Shown: positions 1 to 11,445 of the stretch, one piece after another | Position numbering within the stretch: position 1 is the stretch's first letter | How the letters are laid out: each line of letters opens with the position of its first letter | NCBI RefSeq assembly: GCF_036850765.1 | Contig: NC_089495.1 | Coordinates: 25,326,875-25,390,874 of the forward strand | DNA: 64,000 nt | Direction: 5' to 3' | From: Saccopteryx bilineata | Taxonomy: Eukaryota > Chordata > Mammalia > Chiroptera > Emballonuridae | Made by a program: the position numbers and the translations under genes | Notes under the pieces: model-generated | Told to the model about the DNA's origin: nothing | What the model saw: the letters and a program-made list of their open reading frames with translations, nothing else | Databases searched by the model: none

Positions 1-174
1 ATATTTTAGGTTATTCCCTGAAGAATGCCTCCAGAACTCAAACCCCAATCTGGCTTTTACCCCATGCATTTTCCCTCATGTGTAATGTCCAACAGATAAA
101 ATAATCAATTTTATTTGCACAAAACTCACTCATATTTTTGCTCTCTGGGAGGAAAACTGAAATAAAAATTGAGT

Positions 175-370
175 GTCTTTTGTTTCAGGCACTGTACTGA
201 GTCCTTTCACGAACACTGTTTTACTACTCCAACCACTACAGACAGTGTTCTTATTATTCATTGAGGAAATAAAGAGACAGATTAAGTTACCTCCCCAGGT
301 TCACAGACAGAAACTCAGGCTCAAATATGAATCCACCACCCTTACCTCAGTGTTGTTTTGGCTCCGCCCC
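175..370 (-). repeat. Old MIR/L2-type repeat fragment
   Basis: On the plus strand this reads like the reverse complement of a MIR or L2 tail: a 'ggcactgtactgagtcctttcac' type start, then 'ttcattgaggaaa..agagacag..aagttacctccccaggttcacagacagaaactcag'. That order is typical of these ancient mammalian repeats. Family assignment is by eye and MIR versus L2 is not resolved. Confidence 0.5.
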
Positions 371-852
371 CTTACTTCTCATTGTTCAGAGCTAGCTCTC
401 TGGGAATGCTATTTTTTTAATCTGGCAAAGGAAATAATAAGGCTTATCGATGCCACTGCCGCAACTCTCTCTAAGTACATTTAGAGAAACACTTTATGTT
501 GCAAACCTACCAGCAGAGTTGTTTGGGAATGTCTAGATACATCCTTATCTTTTTCAGCATAATTTTTCTAGTTATTCCAATCAAGTTTACCTACCTCTCT
601 GCTCCCTGTTTAAAACATCAGCACCAAAGGTTAGTACATGTCAAAAGCCTTAAAATTTTGTCTTCATTTTGTCTTAGTAATTCTAGTTCTATCAATTTAT
701 ATTAAGAAAATGATTGCATAATGAATATCTAGAAAGTCTACCATGATATATTTCTAAAATTATGATATAAAAGTTATAATATGAGGCAAACTAAGTATTT
801 AGCAATAGAAAAGTATGGCACATTCATACAGTACAAAATGTGCAGCAATTAT
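371..852. other. No gene seen; AT-rich
   Basis: Only short chance open frames occur. The last ~70 bases are part of an old repeat-like sequence that resumes after the SINE at 866-1090. Confidence 0.5.
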
Positions 853-865
853 AAATGATATTGTA

Positions 866-1090
866 CCCCTGGCCAAGTTGCTCAGTAAATAAAGCATTGA
901 CCCGGCATGCCAAAGGTCGTGGGTTTGACCCTGGGTCAGCGCATGCACGTAGGAGAAGCAATCAACGAGTACATAACTAAATGGAGCAACTAAGTAAAAC
1001 AATGAATTGATGCTTCTCTCTCCCTCCCCCTTCCCCTCTCTATCTCTTTCCTTCCTCTCACTCGCTCAAGTCAATGAAACAATAAAAAAG
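866..1090 (+). mobile_element. tRNA-derived SINE, short type, with 13-bp TSD
   Basis: The head 'cctggcc..ttgctcagta' and a B-box-like 'gtgggtttgaccc' mark a tRNA-derived Pol III head. A pyrimidine-rich body and an 'aataaaaaag' tail follow. It is flanked by perfect copies of AAATGATATTGTA at 853-865 and 1091-1103, so both boundaries are well defined. The body ('gaagcaatcaac..acaactaa..gatgcttctctc') is like the SINEs at 17463 and 19286 but lacks their long middle section. Confidence 0.85.
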
Positions 1091-1103
1091 AAATGATATT
1101 GTA

Positions 1104-1429
1104 GACATATATTGATACTTACTGGCATGGCAATAGGTATAATTTTTGAGTTGAATGTGACTGTATTATACAGACACTTCTGTGATTTATTTTTCTTATT
1201 CTTTTTAAAATAAACATATTGTTATATATTATGAATATATATTATTTAACTACTCTTATTAATATATACATGCATTTTTTTCTTTTTATTTTCTTTTTGA
1301 CACTAATGGTCCTTATGTCCCTTATGGGAGTCCAGACAGCATCTTATTAATTTTCCAGTCACAGTTTACATTCAATATTCCTCTGTATTCATTTCAGATG
1401 CACAGCAAAGTGGTTATAAAATCATCTAC
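1104..1429. other. No gene seen; AT-rich
   Basis: AT-rich sequence with no convincing coding or repeat signature beyond the continuation of the old repeat interrupted by the preceding SINE. Confidence 0.4.
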
Positions 1430-1580
1430 TTTACAAAGTTACAGACTAGTTGCAGAGAGGTAGATCACAGCTTGGGGAACATAGTCAGTAATATCAGCCG
1501 CTGTATGGGGCCAGGTGGGGCCCTGAAGCATGGGGGCAGGGCACCCGACAGCATCCTCACCACAGGTACTTATCTCCCTT
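1430..1580 (+). repeat. Possible old L1 3' UTR fragment
   Basis: The run 'acagactagttgcagag' followed by 'gcttggggaacatagtcagtaatat' resembles the 3' UTR of old mammalian L1s (a 'cagcctggggaacacagtcaataat' type motif). It is short and diverged. Confidence 0.35.
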
Positions 1581-2109
1581 CTAAATTTCTCTTCTTCCTC
1601 CCGAGCTGGGGGGGGGTACACTGTTTTTTCTTTCCATTTTACAAGATGTTACCTTCTGCCCACACTATTGATAATAATAAAACCCTGTGGTCTAGCTCAG
1701 TCATATTTAGCTCTTGAAGTATAAAAGAGAGACTGTGAAACTTAGAAACTATTTTTCTCACGCAACAAACCTTGGCTTTTAAGACAATATCGCAAATTAT
1801 ATTTTTGAAGTCGAAATCTAAATATTGCTTCTTAATTGTATTTCTGCTTCAACATACTATTTTTTCTAACTCAGTGGAAGCCTCTGGATGAATAGGCCCA
1901 CGGAGAAGACAGTGAGAAAACAATAAAAGCATGTTATGTGTATATATATTTTAAATTATCCTTATTAAACATTAACATATCCTTTTTTTAAAAAAATATC
2001 TTTTTAATGTGTTTTCCCATACCAGAATATGTTATATCTTTTAAATAATTTAGGTTGTTTTAATATTTCTAAAACTATGTTATTATTTTTTTAGACATTT
2101 TATACATTC
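1581..2109. other. No gene seen; AT-rich
   Basis: AT-rich sequence with a short G-run near 1608. I see no exon, RNA gene or named repeat. Confidence 0.4.
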
Positions 2110-3060
2110 ATTATTATTTTTATTACTAGATTGTTTATAGTGGTCGTTGCTCTTTTTAGCTGTGAACTTTTCTTCTTCATTTTAATTTTAAATTATTGAC
2201 AGTGTTCAGTAAAGCAATTGATTTTGTAAGCTGATCTTGCATATACACTGTAAGCTACTTTTTTGGAAACCTTTTATCTTTGTAAATCTTTTTCTTGGCA
2301 GTAGGGAGAGATTCTTCTCTTTTATGTCCTAAATAAACATTGTCAGCAAATAGTGACAATTATTTTTTTTCTTTTTGAATATTTGTTTCTCTTATTTCAT
2401 TTTGTGTGTTTTGCATTATTTAGAACCTTCAAGTTATAAGAAAATCTTGAAATATAGTACTGATTTAGAATAACCTTTCTCTTCTTCTTCTGCCTCTTCT
2501 TCCTCTTCTTCCTCTTCTCTCCTCTTCCCTTCTCTTCTTTTCTCCCCTCCCCTCTTTTCCCCTCCTCTTCTCATCTCTCTTCTCCTCTCCTCTCCTCTCT
2601 TCTCCTCTCAACTGTGATGTTTCTGTTAGATATTTATTCAGAATATAGGATTTTCTTTCTGTTCCTAGTGATTAAGGATTTTAATTTTCTTTTTAAATCA
2701 GGAAGGGGTGACATCTATCATTAAGATGATCATGCTTTTTTCTTCCTTTAATATTTTGATCTAGTAAATTACATGGATTTATTTCCCATTGAGGAAAACA
2801 TCTTATGTTCTTCAGTAAATCTTACATGGTCATGGTATATTACTATATTTAATTTGTAAATGCTTTAGTATTTTATATCAGAGTGTTGGTTAGTAACACT
2901 GGCCTATAGTTGGGAAATTGTCCATCAATTTCTATGCTTTGGAATAGCTTATATAACATAACAATTATCTCTTCCTGGATGTTTTTGGTGCAATATAATG
3001 CCAAGGGAGCTAAGCAATTTATAGAGCATAATGCACAGTATAAGCTGGTTTTGAAAATTA
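2110..3060 (-). repeat. Ancient L1 ORF2 remnant (reverse-transcriptase region)
   Basis: Read on the minus strand, scattered motifs appear in L1 ORF2 order. The plus-strand forms are 'gtcagcaaatagtgacaatt', 'ttaagatgatcatgcttttt', 'catggtatattactatatt', 'gctttagtattttatatcag' and 'ggcctatagttgggaaattg'. No frame remains open over a useful length. It is interrupted by the pyrimidine tract at 2478-2608. Much older than the L1s at 23.7 and 58.7 kb. Confidence 0.55.
2478..2608. repeat. Pyrimidine (CT-rich) low-complexity tract
   Basis: About 130 bases of almost pure C and T built from TCTTCC, CTCCCC and CTCTCTC units. Confidence 0.9.
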
Positions 3061-4286
3061 AAAAAAATATATATAATCTAGATGAATATAACAAATAACA
3101 AAGATGAATAATATTTCTGAGAAGCTACATGATAGTTGTTTTGTTCTTTATTTCTGCTAAACTGTAATTTTTTGTTTGTCAACATTAGATGTGAATTTGG
3201 GGTAGGGGAGGAAACAGGGACCCCAAATGGCATATAGGTAAAGAGCATATGAAAACACAAGTGACTAGGAATCACTTAGTCTGGTCACATGCTCTCAGGC
3301 CACAAGTACACCTTCCACTGCTCTGCGCCAATCCCTCCTGTTCCTGGGTAACACATCCCTATTTCTAGAACTTGTTCTCTATATCTGTACCCACCTCTAA
3401 ATTTGAGTTGTATTGTTCTAGTCTCAGGGACCTTCTGACATTACCCTGTGGACAGTGTCCCCTGGTTTTATTTTCCTGATTTGGGAGTATCCCTTGATTA
3501 CATAGTGTCTCCTGTCTCCCTCAGCTCCCCCCACCTCCACCAACATTGTCATTCCCATCATCTGCTTTGGGGTGGAAGCTGACATTTGTTCTGGTCACAG
3601 AAAGGGCTAATAGGGAGTCTCTGGGTTTCCTTTCCCTGGGTTTCCCTCAGGCTATGATCCCGGACACCCACTTTGCTTCATCTGGACTTAAGAAGCATGA
3701 GGATTTCATATGAGTCACTGAGATTGACTTTTATTTTTGACTTATAAACAACAACAAAATGATTTCCCCAAGTAAATCTGTTGCCTGAGGATGGAGTAGT
3801 TATAGAATTTCTATGTATGCTCTTTCCGAAACCTCTTGTACTTTAGAGTTAGGGGTCTCAGCAGTTTTCATAGCTTTTTGGAAATAACGTAGGGCAGCAA
3901 GTATCATCTGCTTCAGCCGCCAGAGCTGGTTTTGGCTTCAGCACATTGCAACCCGTGGTATACTCCTGTCTTTGCGGGCTGCAGACAGTGCGCCATGAGC
4001 ATTCTCCGCGTTGCCAGAGCAGCAGACACACTACCACTTACGCAAACTCTTTGGTCACAGTGGTGGTCGCCATCACCACCTTCTTATAGGGCTGACGGAG
4101 TTGCTGGCCTTCTCTCGCCCTATTTTTCATAATTCAGTTTTAATCTGTTTATGTTTCATGTCCGAGGGCCCTTCTCTGAAATCTAGCGAGCTGGCCTTGA
4201 TCAAGTGGTTAAGCTGTCCTAGTTCCTTAAGACAGTTTTCCCACTCAAGATCATTAGCCTCACCTAGATGGGGTTCCAAATTGAGT
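3061..4286. other. No gene seen; mostly unique sequence
   Basis: Moderately C-rich between 3300 and 3660 and GC-richer between 3900 and 4100, but no frame is supported by splice sites or recognisable protein motifs. Possible old repeats were not identified. Confidence 0.4.
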
Positions 4287-4512
4287 GATGATATGGCTTA
4301 GCGGTTAAGAAAGCAGAGTCTGGAATAAATTGTCTGGGTTCAAAATGGACTGCACAAATTGAATCATTGAGCACATTAATCTTTCCTCACTCCTTTTCTA
4401 ACCTGTAAAGTTAGGGGAAATAGCATTATGTTGTTGAGAATAGTAACTGAGAAAATGAATATAAAGTTCTTCGTAGAGTGTCTGGCTTGTGGCAATTTTT
4501 CAATAAATGCTG
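4287..4512 (+). repeat. MIR element
   Basis: Follows the MIR consensus by eye: 'cttagcggttaagaaagcagagtctggaa', then 'tgtctgggttcaaa', 'taacctgtaaagttagggg', and the L2-like 3' end 'gtgtctggcttgtggcaat' to 'caataaatgctgcc'. Confidence 0.65.
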
Positions 4513-5218
4513 CCGATTACGTTTTGCAGTGTGCCTGAGGCCACGTGCAGAAGCAGCGCTCCCGACTCTGGGGTTCACTTACTGCTTTCACTGCCAAAAC
4601 ACATCCACCTCGTCCACTAAGTGATTCCGCACAAGCTCTGTAAGTTCACAGTTTTGCTGTCCGTAGCTATTCCTGGTGTTAACGATGCTGATGACACAGA
4701 CAAAACATCCTGTCCTCAAAGTTCTTTTGCCTCCTCATCATCAGCGATCCTCTCCTCCACTGGGGGCTTGTTCCCCATGCTCAGAGCCATCCTCCAGCTC
4801 TCAGTGCCAATTAAATTGTTCGCTGATACTCACTCCCTCCACGACCTGTGTCTTCCTTCTAACTTTCTAATGCACCCTTATTTCACAGCACTGTGAATCC
4901 TCCCCAATGCCTTGTCCCCATCATGTCCCACCACTGAGCTTCCTCCTTTTTTCTCCTGTCTCTGTATTCACAATAGGTTTGGTGACCCTTCATTATAGTC
5001 CTGCCCTTGTCCCTCTCCTCTTCCACTGCACCTGCCTATACAAATACCAGCTGTTGGATAAATCCAATCTCCAATCTTCATTACTCAGAAAACCTTTATA
5101 AAAATAAAGAAAACTGAGATAACTGGGGTGAACAAAAAAACACATAAAAATCTCTAAGATGGAAGATATTACAAATGATCTTATTACAGGATTTTCAGAA
5201 ATATATGTACTATATATC
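4513..5218. other. No gene seen
   Basis: Mixed C-rich unique sequence with a few short open frames that have no splice sites or recognisable motifs. Confidence 0.4.
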
Positions 5219-5226
5219 CCTTAAAC

Positions 5227-5757
5227 CAGGGGTCCCCAAACTTTTTACACCGGGGGCCAGTTCACTGTCCCTCAGACTGTTGGAGGGCTGGACTATAAAA
5301 AAAAACTATGAACAAATCCCTATGCACACTGCACATATCTTATTTTAAAGTAAAAAAAATGGGAACAAATACAATATTTAAAATAAAGAACAAGTAAATT
5401 TAAATCAACAAACTGACCAGTATTTCAATGGGAACTATGGGCCTGCTTTTGGCTAATGAGATGGTCAATGTCTGGTTCCATATTTGTCACTGCTAGCCGT
5501 AACAGGTGATATGACGCGCTTCCAGAGCCGTGATGCGTGCATCCCATGTCACCAGAAGTAGTACTGTATGTGAGCCATGCTGCGCTTTGTGGTGCCGCCA
5601 CATACAGTACTCCCGGAGCACAGGATGAGGATGGATCCTGTGCTCCTCTCACTGACCACCAATGAAAGAGGTGCCCCTATCGGAGGTGCAGCGGGGGCCG
5701 GATAAATGGCCTCAGGGGGCCGCATGTGGCCCGTGGGCCGTAGTTTGGAGACCCCTG
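5227..5757. mobile_element. Non-autonomous hAT transposon (Buster-like), long form
   Basis: 531 bp with terminal inverted repeats: CAGGGGTCCCCAAACTTTTT at the left, and an end that reads CAGGGGTCTCCAAACTAC in reverse complement. It is flanked by perfect 8-bp repeats CCTTAAAC at 5219-5226 and 5758-5765. An 8-bp TSD is the hAT signature, and the NNNTANNN pattern fits the Buster group. There is no transposase, so it would have needed enzyme in trans. It shares both ends with the shorter element at 34064-34398 and keeps about 200 bp of middle sequence that the shorter copy lacks. Confidence 0.9.
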
Positions 5758-5765
5758 CCTTAAAC

Positions 5766-6062
5766 CAATGGTCCTCAACCTTTTTTGGGCCACGGACCGG
5801 TTTAATGTCAGAAAATATTTTCATGCACCAGCCTTTAGGGTGGGACTGATAAATGTATTACGTGACCAAGATAAGCATCAAGAGTGAGTCTTAGACGGAT
5901 GTAACAGAGGGAATCTGGTCATTTTTAAAAAATAAAACATCATTCAGACTTAAATATAAATAACACAGAAATAATGTAAGTTATTTATTCTTTTTCTGCG
6001 GACTGGTACCAAATGGCCCACGGACTGGTACCGGTCCGCGGCCCGGGGGTTGGGGACCACTG
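5766..6062. mobile_element. Second non-autonomous hAT transposon, abutting the first
   Basis: 297 bp running from CAATGGTCCTCAACCTTTTT to GGTTGGGGACCACTG, an imperfect inverted pair. The middle contains repeated 'ggaccggt' and 'ggactggtacc' motifs. The flanks are CCTTAAAC at 5758-5765 and again at 6063-6070, so it shares the middle target copy with the element at 5227-5757. It has no coding capacity. This family is distinct from its neighbour's. Confidence 0.88.
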
Positions 6063-6070
6063 CCTTAAAC

Positions 6071-6504
6071 AACCCAAGTCCTATTTCTTGTTGAAACCTA
6101 AGCAAAAGGGTTGATTTGTGCTTAATTGTCTATTTATTCATATGCTTATTAATTTTTAAAAAGTGGCTATGTAAAGTAAGCTACACAGAATGAACCTCAT
6201 TTAGAAAGCTGTGCATTTTTGTCTTCTTTAGAATCATTGTGTTTCTTATTTAGCTCATTATAATGGAGAATTGGTGTCCTAGCATTAGAGCAATATTAAT
6301 ACCAACATCTCTATTCTAGTGCTCTAACACAACAGTCTTCAGGTTGCTGACTCATAGCATTAATTGGCAATGAATTTGAACCTTGGAAAATTGCTAAGTT
6401 CAGTTTGTATTTTTTTTAAATCTCTTGGGCTAAAATTTAAAATGTAAATTTTACAGAATTAGATTTCAAAAGAGTTCAATAGAAGACTGCAATGTAGCAC
6501 TTAC
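6071..6504. other. Intron-like AT-rich sequence
   Basis: No gene or repeat recognised. If the exon at 6505-6589 is real, this is the intron downstream of it on the minus strand. Confidence 0.4.
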
Positions 6505-6589
6505 CAATCATTCGACCAGGGACACCTCGTTTTCCATAATCATATGTCAGGTCTGCATTCCAAATGCCTTTTTCGAAGTCAGAATATTT
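6505..6589 (-). CDS. Candidate internal coding exon of an unrecognised host gene
   Basis: On the minus strand an 85-nt segment is bounded by a strong acceptor (pyrimidine tract 'tcctcccccttcccataag') and a strong donor (G|GTAAGTGC). Only one frame is open, entering in phase 0 and leaving in phase 1. It encodes 28 residues plus one base, beginning KYSDFEKGIWNADL and ending GKRGVPGRMI, with codon use unlike the AT-rich surroundings. The other two frames both contain stops. I do not recognise the protein. Nothing else in the window is clearly another exon of the same gene, so large introns would be needed. It could be a chance splice-flanked frame, but a matched acceptor, donor and single open frame make a genuine exon more likely than not. 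Confidence 0.55.
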
Positions 6590-7344
6590 CTTATGGGAAG
6601 GGGGAGGACATATATAAATTCAGAGCAATAAATAATATTATCTATTTTGTTCCAGGAGTCATTTTCTTACCAAATTTTAAAAGGAACTAGATGTTGCTTT
6701 CAAAAAATTAATAATAATAATAGGGATAAGGCTCGAGTTCTTTTTCTTTCCCTACAAACTGGTTTCTAATTCCCAGTCATGGTGTTTTAGGCACACTTCT
6801 AACACGGGATAAATGGCTCCCTCTGCACTGAGTAGCAGGAGGAGGGCAGGTCAGTGGGAGAGTTGTGTTCGGCGGAACGCACATCAATCCACCTGCCTCA
6901 GCTAAGAACACTTATTGTCCATAAAATTTATCTTTAGCACTTTCGTTTCTAAGTATATCCATCATCTCTGCTTACTTAAGAAATGAAAAGGCTAAAGCAA
7001 CATTCTGTGCCAGCTTTTCTTCTGTTATAAATACGGTCGGTACTTTTCACTAAAAGTAATTTAATTTGGGATGCTGCCATCATTGTAAGGACAGTGAGCG
7101 AGAAAGATGGCGACGAGGGGAAAGAGAGATGGAGAAGAAATGAGGGTGCGAGAGGAACAGTTAGCAGTCCAGCATCTACCACGCGCATCGCATCCATAGA
7201 ATCGTGCATGAAGCTGTAGAGAGTGTGGAAGAAACAAGGTAAGGTGCCTCCCTGCTCGATAGGGGGCCTGTTCATCTTCTGTGGCCACTAGGCACAGGTG
7301 AGCAACGAGCCTATCCCTCTAACGACCCTGTCTTATCATCCATG
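6590..7344. other. No gene seen; would be intron of the 6505 exon
   Basis: A purine-rich stretch (7090-7150) includes an AAGATGGCGAC motif resembling a YY1 site. No further exon is supported. Confidence 0.35.
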
Positions 7345-7500
7345 CTTTTATTACCCACATGATCAATTTCCTGATGCTTATCACATTCAGTCCAGTCGAG
7401 GACTCTCGCTGTTTTACTCACAACTGTGTCCCCAGCACCTCACCTGATAAAGACACAAATATTTAATTCTATTTATATATTGATAAATGACACCACCACA
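7345..7500 (+). repeat. L2-like 3' end fragment
   Basis: 'actgtgtccccagcacctcacctgataaag' followed by 'caaatatttaattctatt' resembles the common L2 3' end. Short and diverged. Confidence 0.45.
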
Positions 7501-8539
7501 GGTATCCGAGTGGAGCTTTGTAGTGGGGAATCAAATAAACATATGGAGAATTTAAAATTGATCAAGGTGTAGAGAGAACTTCTAGAGTCATTTAGGATTT
7601 TGAATTAATTTCTGTCCAAGTGTGGAGTCTGTGCAGGCTAAAGCCAATGTTGGCAACTCCAATTAGACTTCATTCTCCACTGCCCTTTGTTATAATCATC
7701 AATGTTTGATTAATACTCAGATTCCTTCCATTTGGGGATAGGCCATGCAACAAGGTCTAGCTGATGAGTTTAAACAGAAGTGACACATGTCACTTGTAAG
7801 CAGAAAATTGAACTGGTAAGACCTTCCAGAGTTCTGTGTTTTCTTTAGCCACAGTTACCAACAATATGCCCAAGAGTGACTAATCTATCAACCTGGGCCC
7901 CTGCTGCAGACATCGGCAAACAGAAGGGAGGCCCAGAGGACCCTCAATGACATGTAATATGAGACAGAAGTAAACTGTTGTTGTTATAAAACTCTGAGAT
8001 GTTGGCGTGGTTTGACCATAAGATAATGTAGCCTCTCTTGATTGATATGCTTCTCCATGTGAAATGTGTAAGGCCAGCTCACATTGTCCCAAGTCCTCAT
8101 CCATGTCCTTTGTGTTCTCTTTGCCTGACTTAGTCTTTCCTTCCTCTCCACTTCCTGAAATTCTAAACCTTCTTTAAACACTTAACTTGAGACAATGTTT
8201 GTTGCGCACCTCCGAACCTGCCCTGACCAGTTTGGTCCTCAGAGCTGGGTCCTTGCTTGAGCTCCTGAAGTCCTATTTATATGTGCTATTTGTTAACTAT
8301 TGCTTTGTATGCTAATTTTTTAAAATGAGTACCTGTTATTACTCCACTTAACTGCAAATTCTTTGAAACCATCTGATATCATGCTTATTATTCATTGAAA
8401 CCTTCCAAACCTCTCTTAATTTCAATGAGATAGATTACCCACAGCCCAGAATTATTCATTTTTTCAGCCCATCAACAGATATATAGTAAGTGCTTACAGT
8501 GTGTATGGAAGAGTCTGGTTAGTTGTTAATCAAATGTTT
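7501..8539. other. No gene seen
   Basis: Non-coding by eye. The part 7700-7800 resembles the old repeat at 8540-8875 in a few motifs but cannot be assigned. Confidence 0.35.
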
Positions 8540-8875
8540 CCAGTCTCCTCCTGTACACACAGCCAGTTCACCTTTCTCAGTCTCTCTTATAGTTGCATGT
8601 AACCATGTGACTGAGTTCAGGCCAATGAAAGGTGGGTAGAATGATATTGAGTGAGTTCTCTCTTGGCATACAAAAAGCTCCTTCTTTAATTATCACTTTA
8701 TTTTTTCATTAATTTCTGGGATATGCTTAGAATATACATGCTAATACTAGCAGAGCCTCCCTGAATGACTGTGTGGAAAGGGCCACCATCCCTTCCCACC
8801 ATCTACCATTTGGACTTTTGAGTGAACAAACTTTTATTATGGTAGGCCATTGAGATTTGGGGATTTATATTGTAT
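8540..8875 (+). repeat. Old mammalian interspersed repeat, family not named
   Basis: Contains 'catgtgactgagttcaggccaatgaaa' and ends with 'ccattgagatttggggattt..gctgctagtagtacctt'. The same opening motif appears at 14855-15350, so this is a dispersed family and not a gene. I cannot name it without a library. Confidence 0.45.
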
Positions 8876-8930
8876 AGCTGCTAGTAGTACCTTAATTAAC
8901 AAAGGAATTTAAGAGTGAGGGTTGTATATT

Positions 8931-9298
8931 ATTTTATTTTATTTTATATTATTTTATTTTATTTTTCAGTGAGAAGAGGGGAGATAGTGAGGCAGAACCC
9001 CACATGTGCCCAGACTGGAATCCACCCAACAACCTTGTCTAGGGCTGATGCTCAAGTACCGAACTATTTTTAGCACCCAAGGCTGAAACATTGGGACCAA
9101 CCGAGTTATCCTCAGCACCTGGGACCACACCCAAACCAATCCAGCCACTGGCTGAAAGAGGAGAAGAGGGAGACAAGGGGAGAGAAAGGGGGAAAGAAGC
9201 ACATTGTCGATTCTCCTGTGCGCCCTGACAGGAAATCTCAACTGGGACATCCATATGCTGAGCGAATGCTTTATCCATTGAGCAACCAGCCAGGGCTG
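8931..9298 (-). mobile_element. tRNA-derived SINE (type B), minus strand
   Basis: The tRNA-like head lies at the right end on the minus strand ('agccctggctggttgctca'). The body carries 'gtgggattccagtctgggcacatg' type sequence, and the tail is an ATTTT-rich run at 8931-8970. Imperfect flanking repeats (GTGAGGGTTGTATATT and GTGGGTTGTCATT) support insertion. Same type as 32400-32735 and 48103-48408. Confidence 0.75.
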
Positions 9299-10179
9299 TG
9301 GGTTGTCATTTTAAACATTATGGTCTGGAAGGTCTTAGTGGAGAAGGTAACACTTGAGCAGACTTGTGATAGTAAGAATGGGAGCCATATAAATATGTGG
9401 ATAAAGAGTAGTCCAGGCAGAGGGAATAGCTGTGTAAATGTCTAAGGCAGCAAGCATGCCTGGCATGGTCAAGGGCATGATTAGCTGTGTGATTGGAGCA
9501 AAGAATGATAGAAGTCAATGGGGGGGTGTATTTTTTTCTTTTTTATTGAATTTATTGGGGTAACACTGGTTAACAAAAGTATACAAATTGCAGGTGCACA
9601 ATTCTACAACACACTTCTGTATACTGTATTGTGTGTTCACCACACTGAGCCAAATCTTTGTCCATCACCACTGACCCCCCTGTACCCTTCTTTTATGATT
9701 TTAATTTGTGTTTACATAGATTCAAGTGTCCCACCAAATATATCTCCCCCCGCCCCCTTATTCACCCTTGCCCCCCCATGTGCCCTCCCCACAATGCCTT
9801 CCTCTTTCCCTCCAGGATTTGCTGTTCTGTTCTCTATAATGCTGTTATGTATATATAATTTCATTAATCTCTTTTCCTTCTCTGATCCCATCTTCTCTTC
9901 TACTTTCTCTCTGACTGCTTTCCCTCTGGTCCCTTTGATCCCGCCTCTGCTTCTATTCCATTCCTCAGTTCACATTGTTCATTGGATTCCTCAAATGAGT
10001 GAAGTCATATGATATTTTTCTTTCTCTGCCTGGCTTATTTCTCTTAATACAATAGTTTCCAGGTCCATCTATGTTGTTGTGAAAGGTAAGATTTCCTTCT
10101 TCCTTTCAGCCACGTAGTATTCCATTGTGTATAAGTACCACTGCTTTTTAATCCACTCATCTGCTGATGGACACTTGGG

Positions 10180-11385
10180 CTATTTCTTGGCTATTATAAA
10201 CAATGCAGCAATAAAATGGGGGTGCATTTCTTCTTTTGAATCAGTGATTTGGTATTTATAGGTTAAAGGTTCATCAATTTTGTTTACCTTTTCAAAAAAC
10301 CAGCTCTTGGTTTCATTGATATTCTGTATTGTTGTTTTAGCCTCTATGTCATTTATTTCCGTTCTGATCTTTATTATTTCCTTCCTTCTACTTCCTCTGG
10401 GTTTTACTTGCTGTTCTTTTTCTAGTTCTTTTAGATGCAGGGTTAAATTGTTTATTTGAGCTTTTTCTAGCTTCTTAAGGTATGCTTGTAGTGCTATGAA
10501 CTTCCCTCTCAGGACTGCTTTTACTGTGTCCCATAAATTTTGAGTTGTTGTATGCTTGTTTTTATTTGCTTCAAGGAAATTTTTTATTTCTTCCTCGATC
10601 TCATTGTTAACCCATTCATTAATCAATAACATGCTATTTAGTTTCCAAGTGTTTAAGTGTTTTTCAGTTTTTCTATTGTAGTTGATTTCTAGTTTCATGC
10701 CATTGTAATATGAGAAGATGCTTGATATGATTTCAATCTTCTTAAATTTGTTGAGACTCATTTTGTGTCTTAGCATGTGATCTATCCTAGAGAATGTACC
10801 ATGAGCACTTGAAAAGAATGTATATTCTGCTGCTTTCGAGTGAAAGATTCTGTAGATATCTATTAAATCCAGTTGATCTAGAATGGCCTTTAAGTCTGCT
10901 GTTTCTTTGTTAATTTTCTTTCTTGAGGATCTATCCAGTGATGTTAGTGAGTATTAAAATCCCCTACTATTATAGTATTGCTGTTGATCTTGCCCTTTAT
11001 CCCAATCAAAATCTGCTTTATGTATTTAGGTGCTCCTATATTAGGTGTGTAGATATTTATAATGGTTATATCTTCCTCTTGGATTGCTCCCTTTATCATT
11101 ATGTACCTTCTTTATCCCTTCCTATAGCCTTTGTTTTAAAGTCAATTTTGTCTGATATAAGTATTGCAATCCCAGCTGGTTTTTATTTCCATTTGCATGA
11201 AAATTTTTTTTCAATTCATTTACTTTCAGTCTATGTGTATCTTTTGTTTTGAGGTGTGTCTCTTGTAGGCAGCATATGTATGGGTCCTGTTTTATTATCC
11301 ATGCAGCTACCCTATGTCTTTTGATTGGCTCATTTAATCCATTTACATTTAAGGTTATTATTGATATGTGGTTGTTTATTACCAT
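10180..11385 (-). pseudogene. L1 lineage B ORF2 remnant: endonuclease part fused to the C-terminal tail
   Basis: The start is recognisable at 11385 ([18 protein letters not shown]), with the endonuclease motifs NVNGLN and CCLQETHL, but the frame breaks near 11130 and again upstream of 10776. From 10776 downward 198 codons are open (from [18 protein letters not shown] to [14 protein letters not shown]). Then near 10230 the frame jumps without interruption into [14 protein letters not shown], a motif from the far C-terminal part of ORF2. The palm with FADD and the cysteine motif are therefore missing. No activity is possible from this copy. The junction lies in an open frame, which makes the deletion look clean. 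Confidence 0.8.
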
Positions 11386-11445
11386 TTTATTCCTTAAAGC
11401 TGTATTCCTCTTTTGCTATGTTCTCCTCCCCTCCCTTTGATCTGT

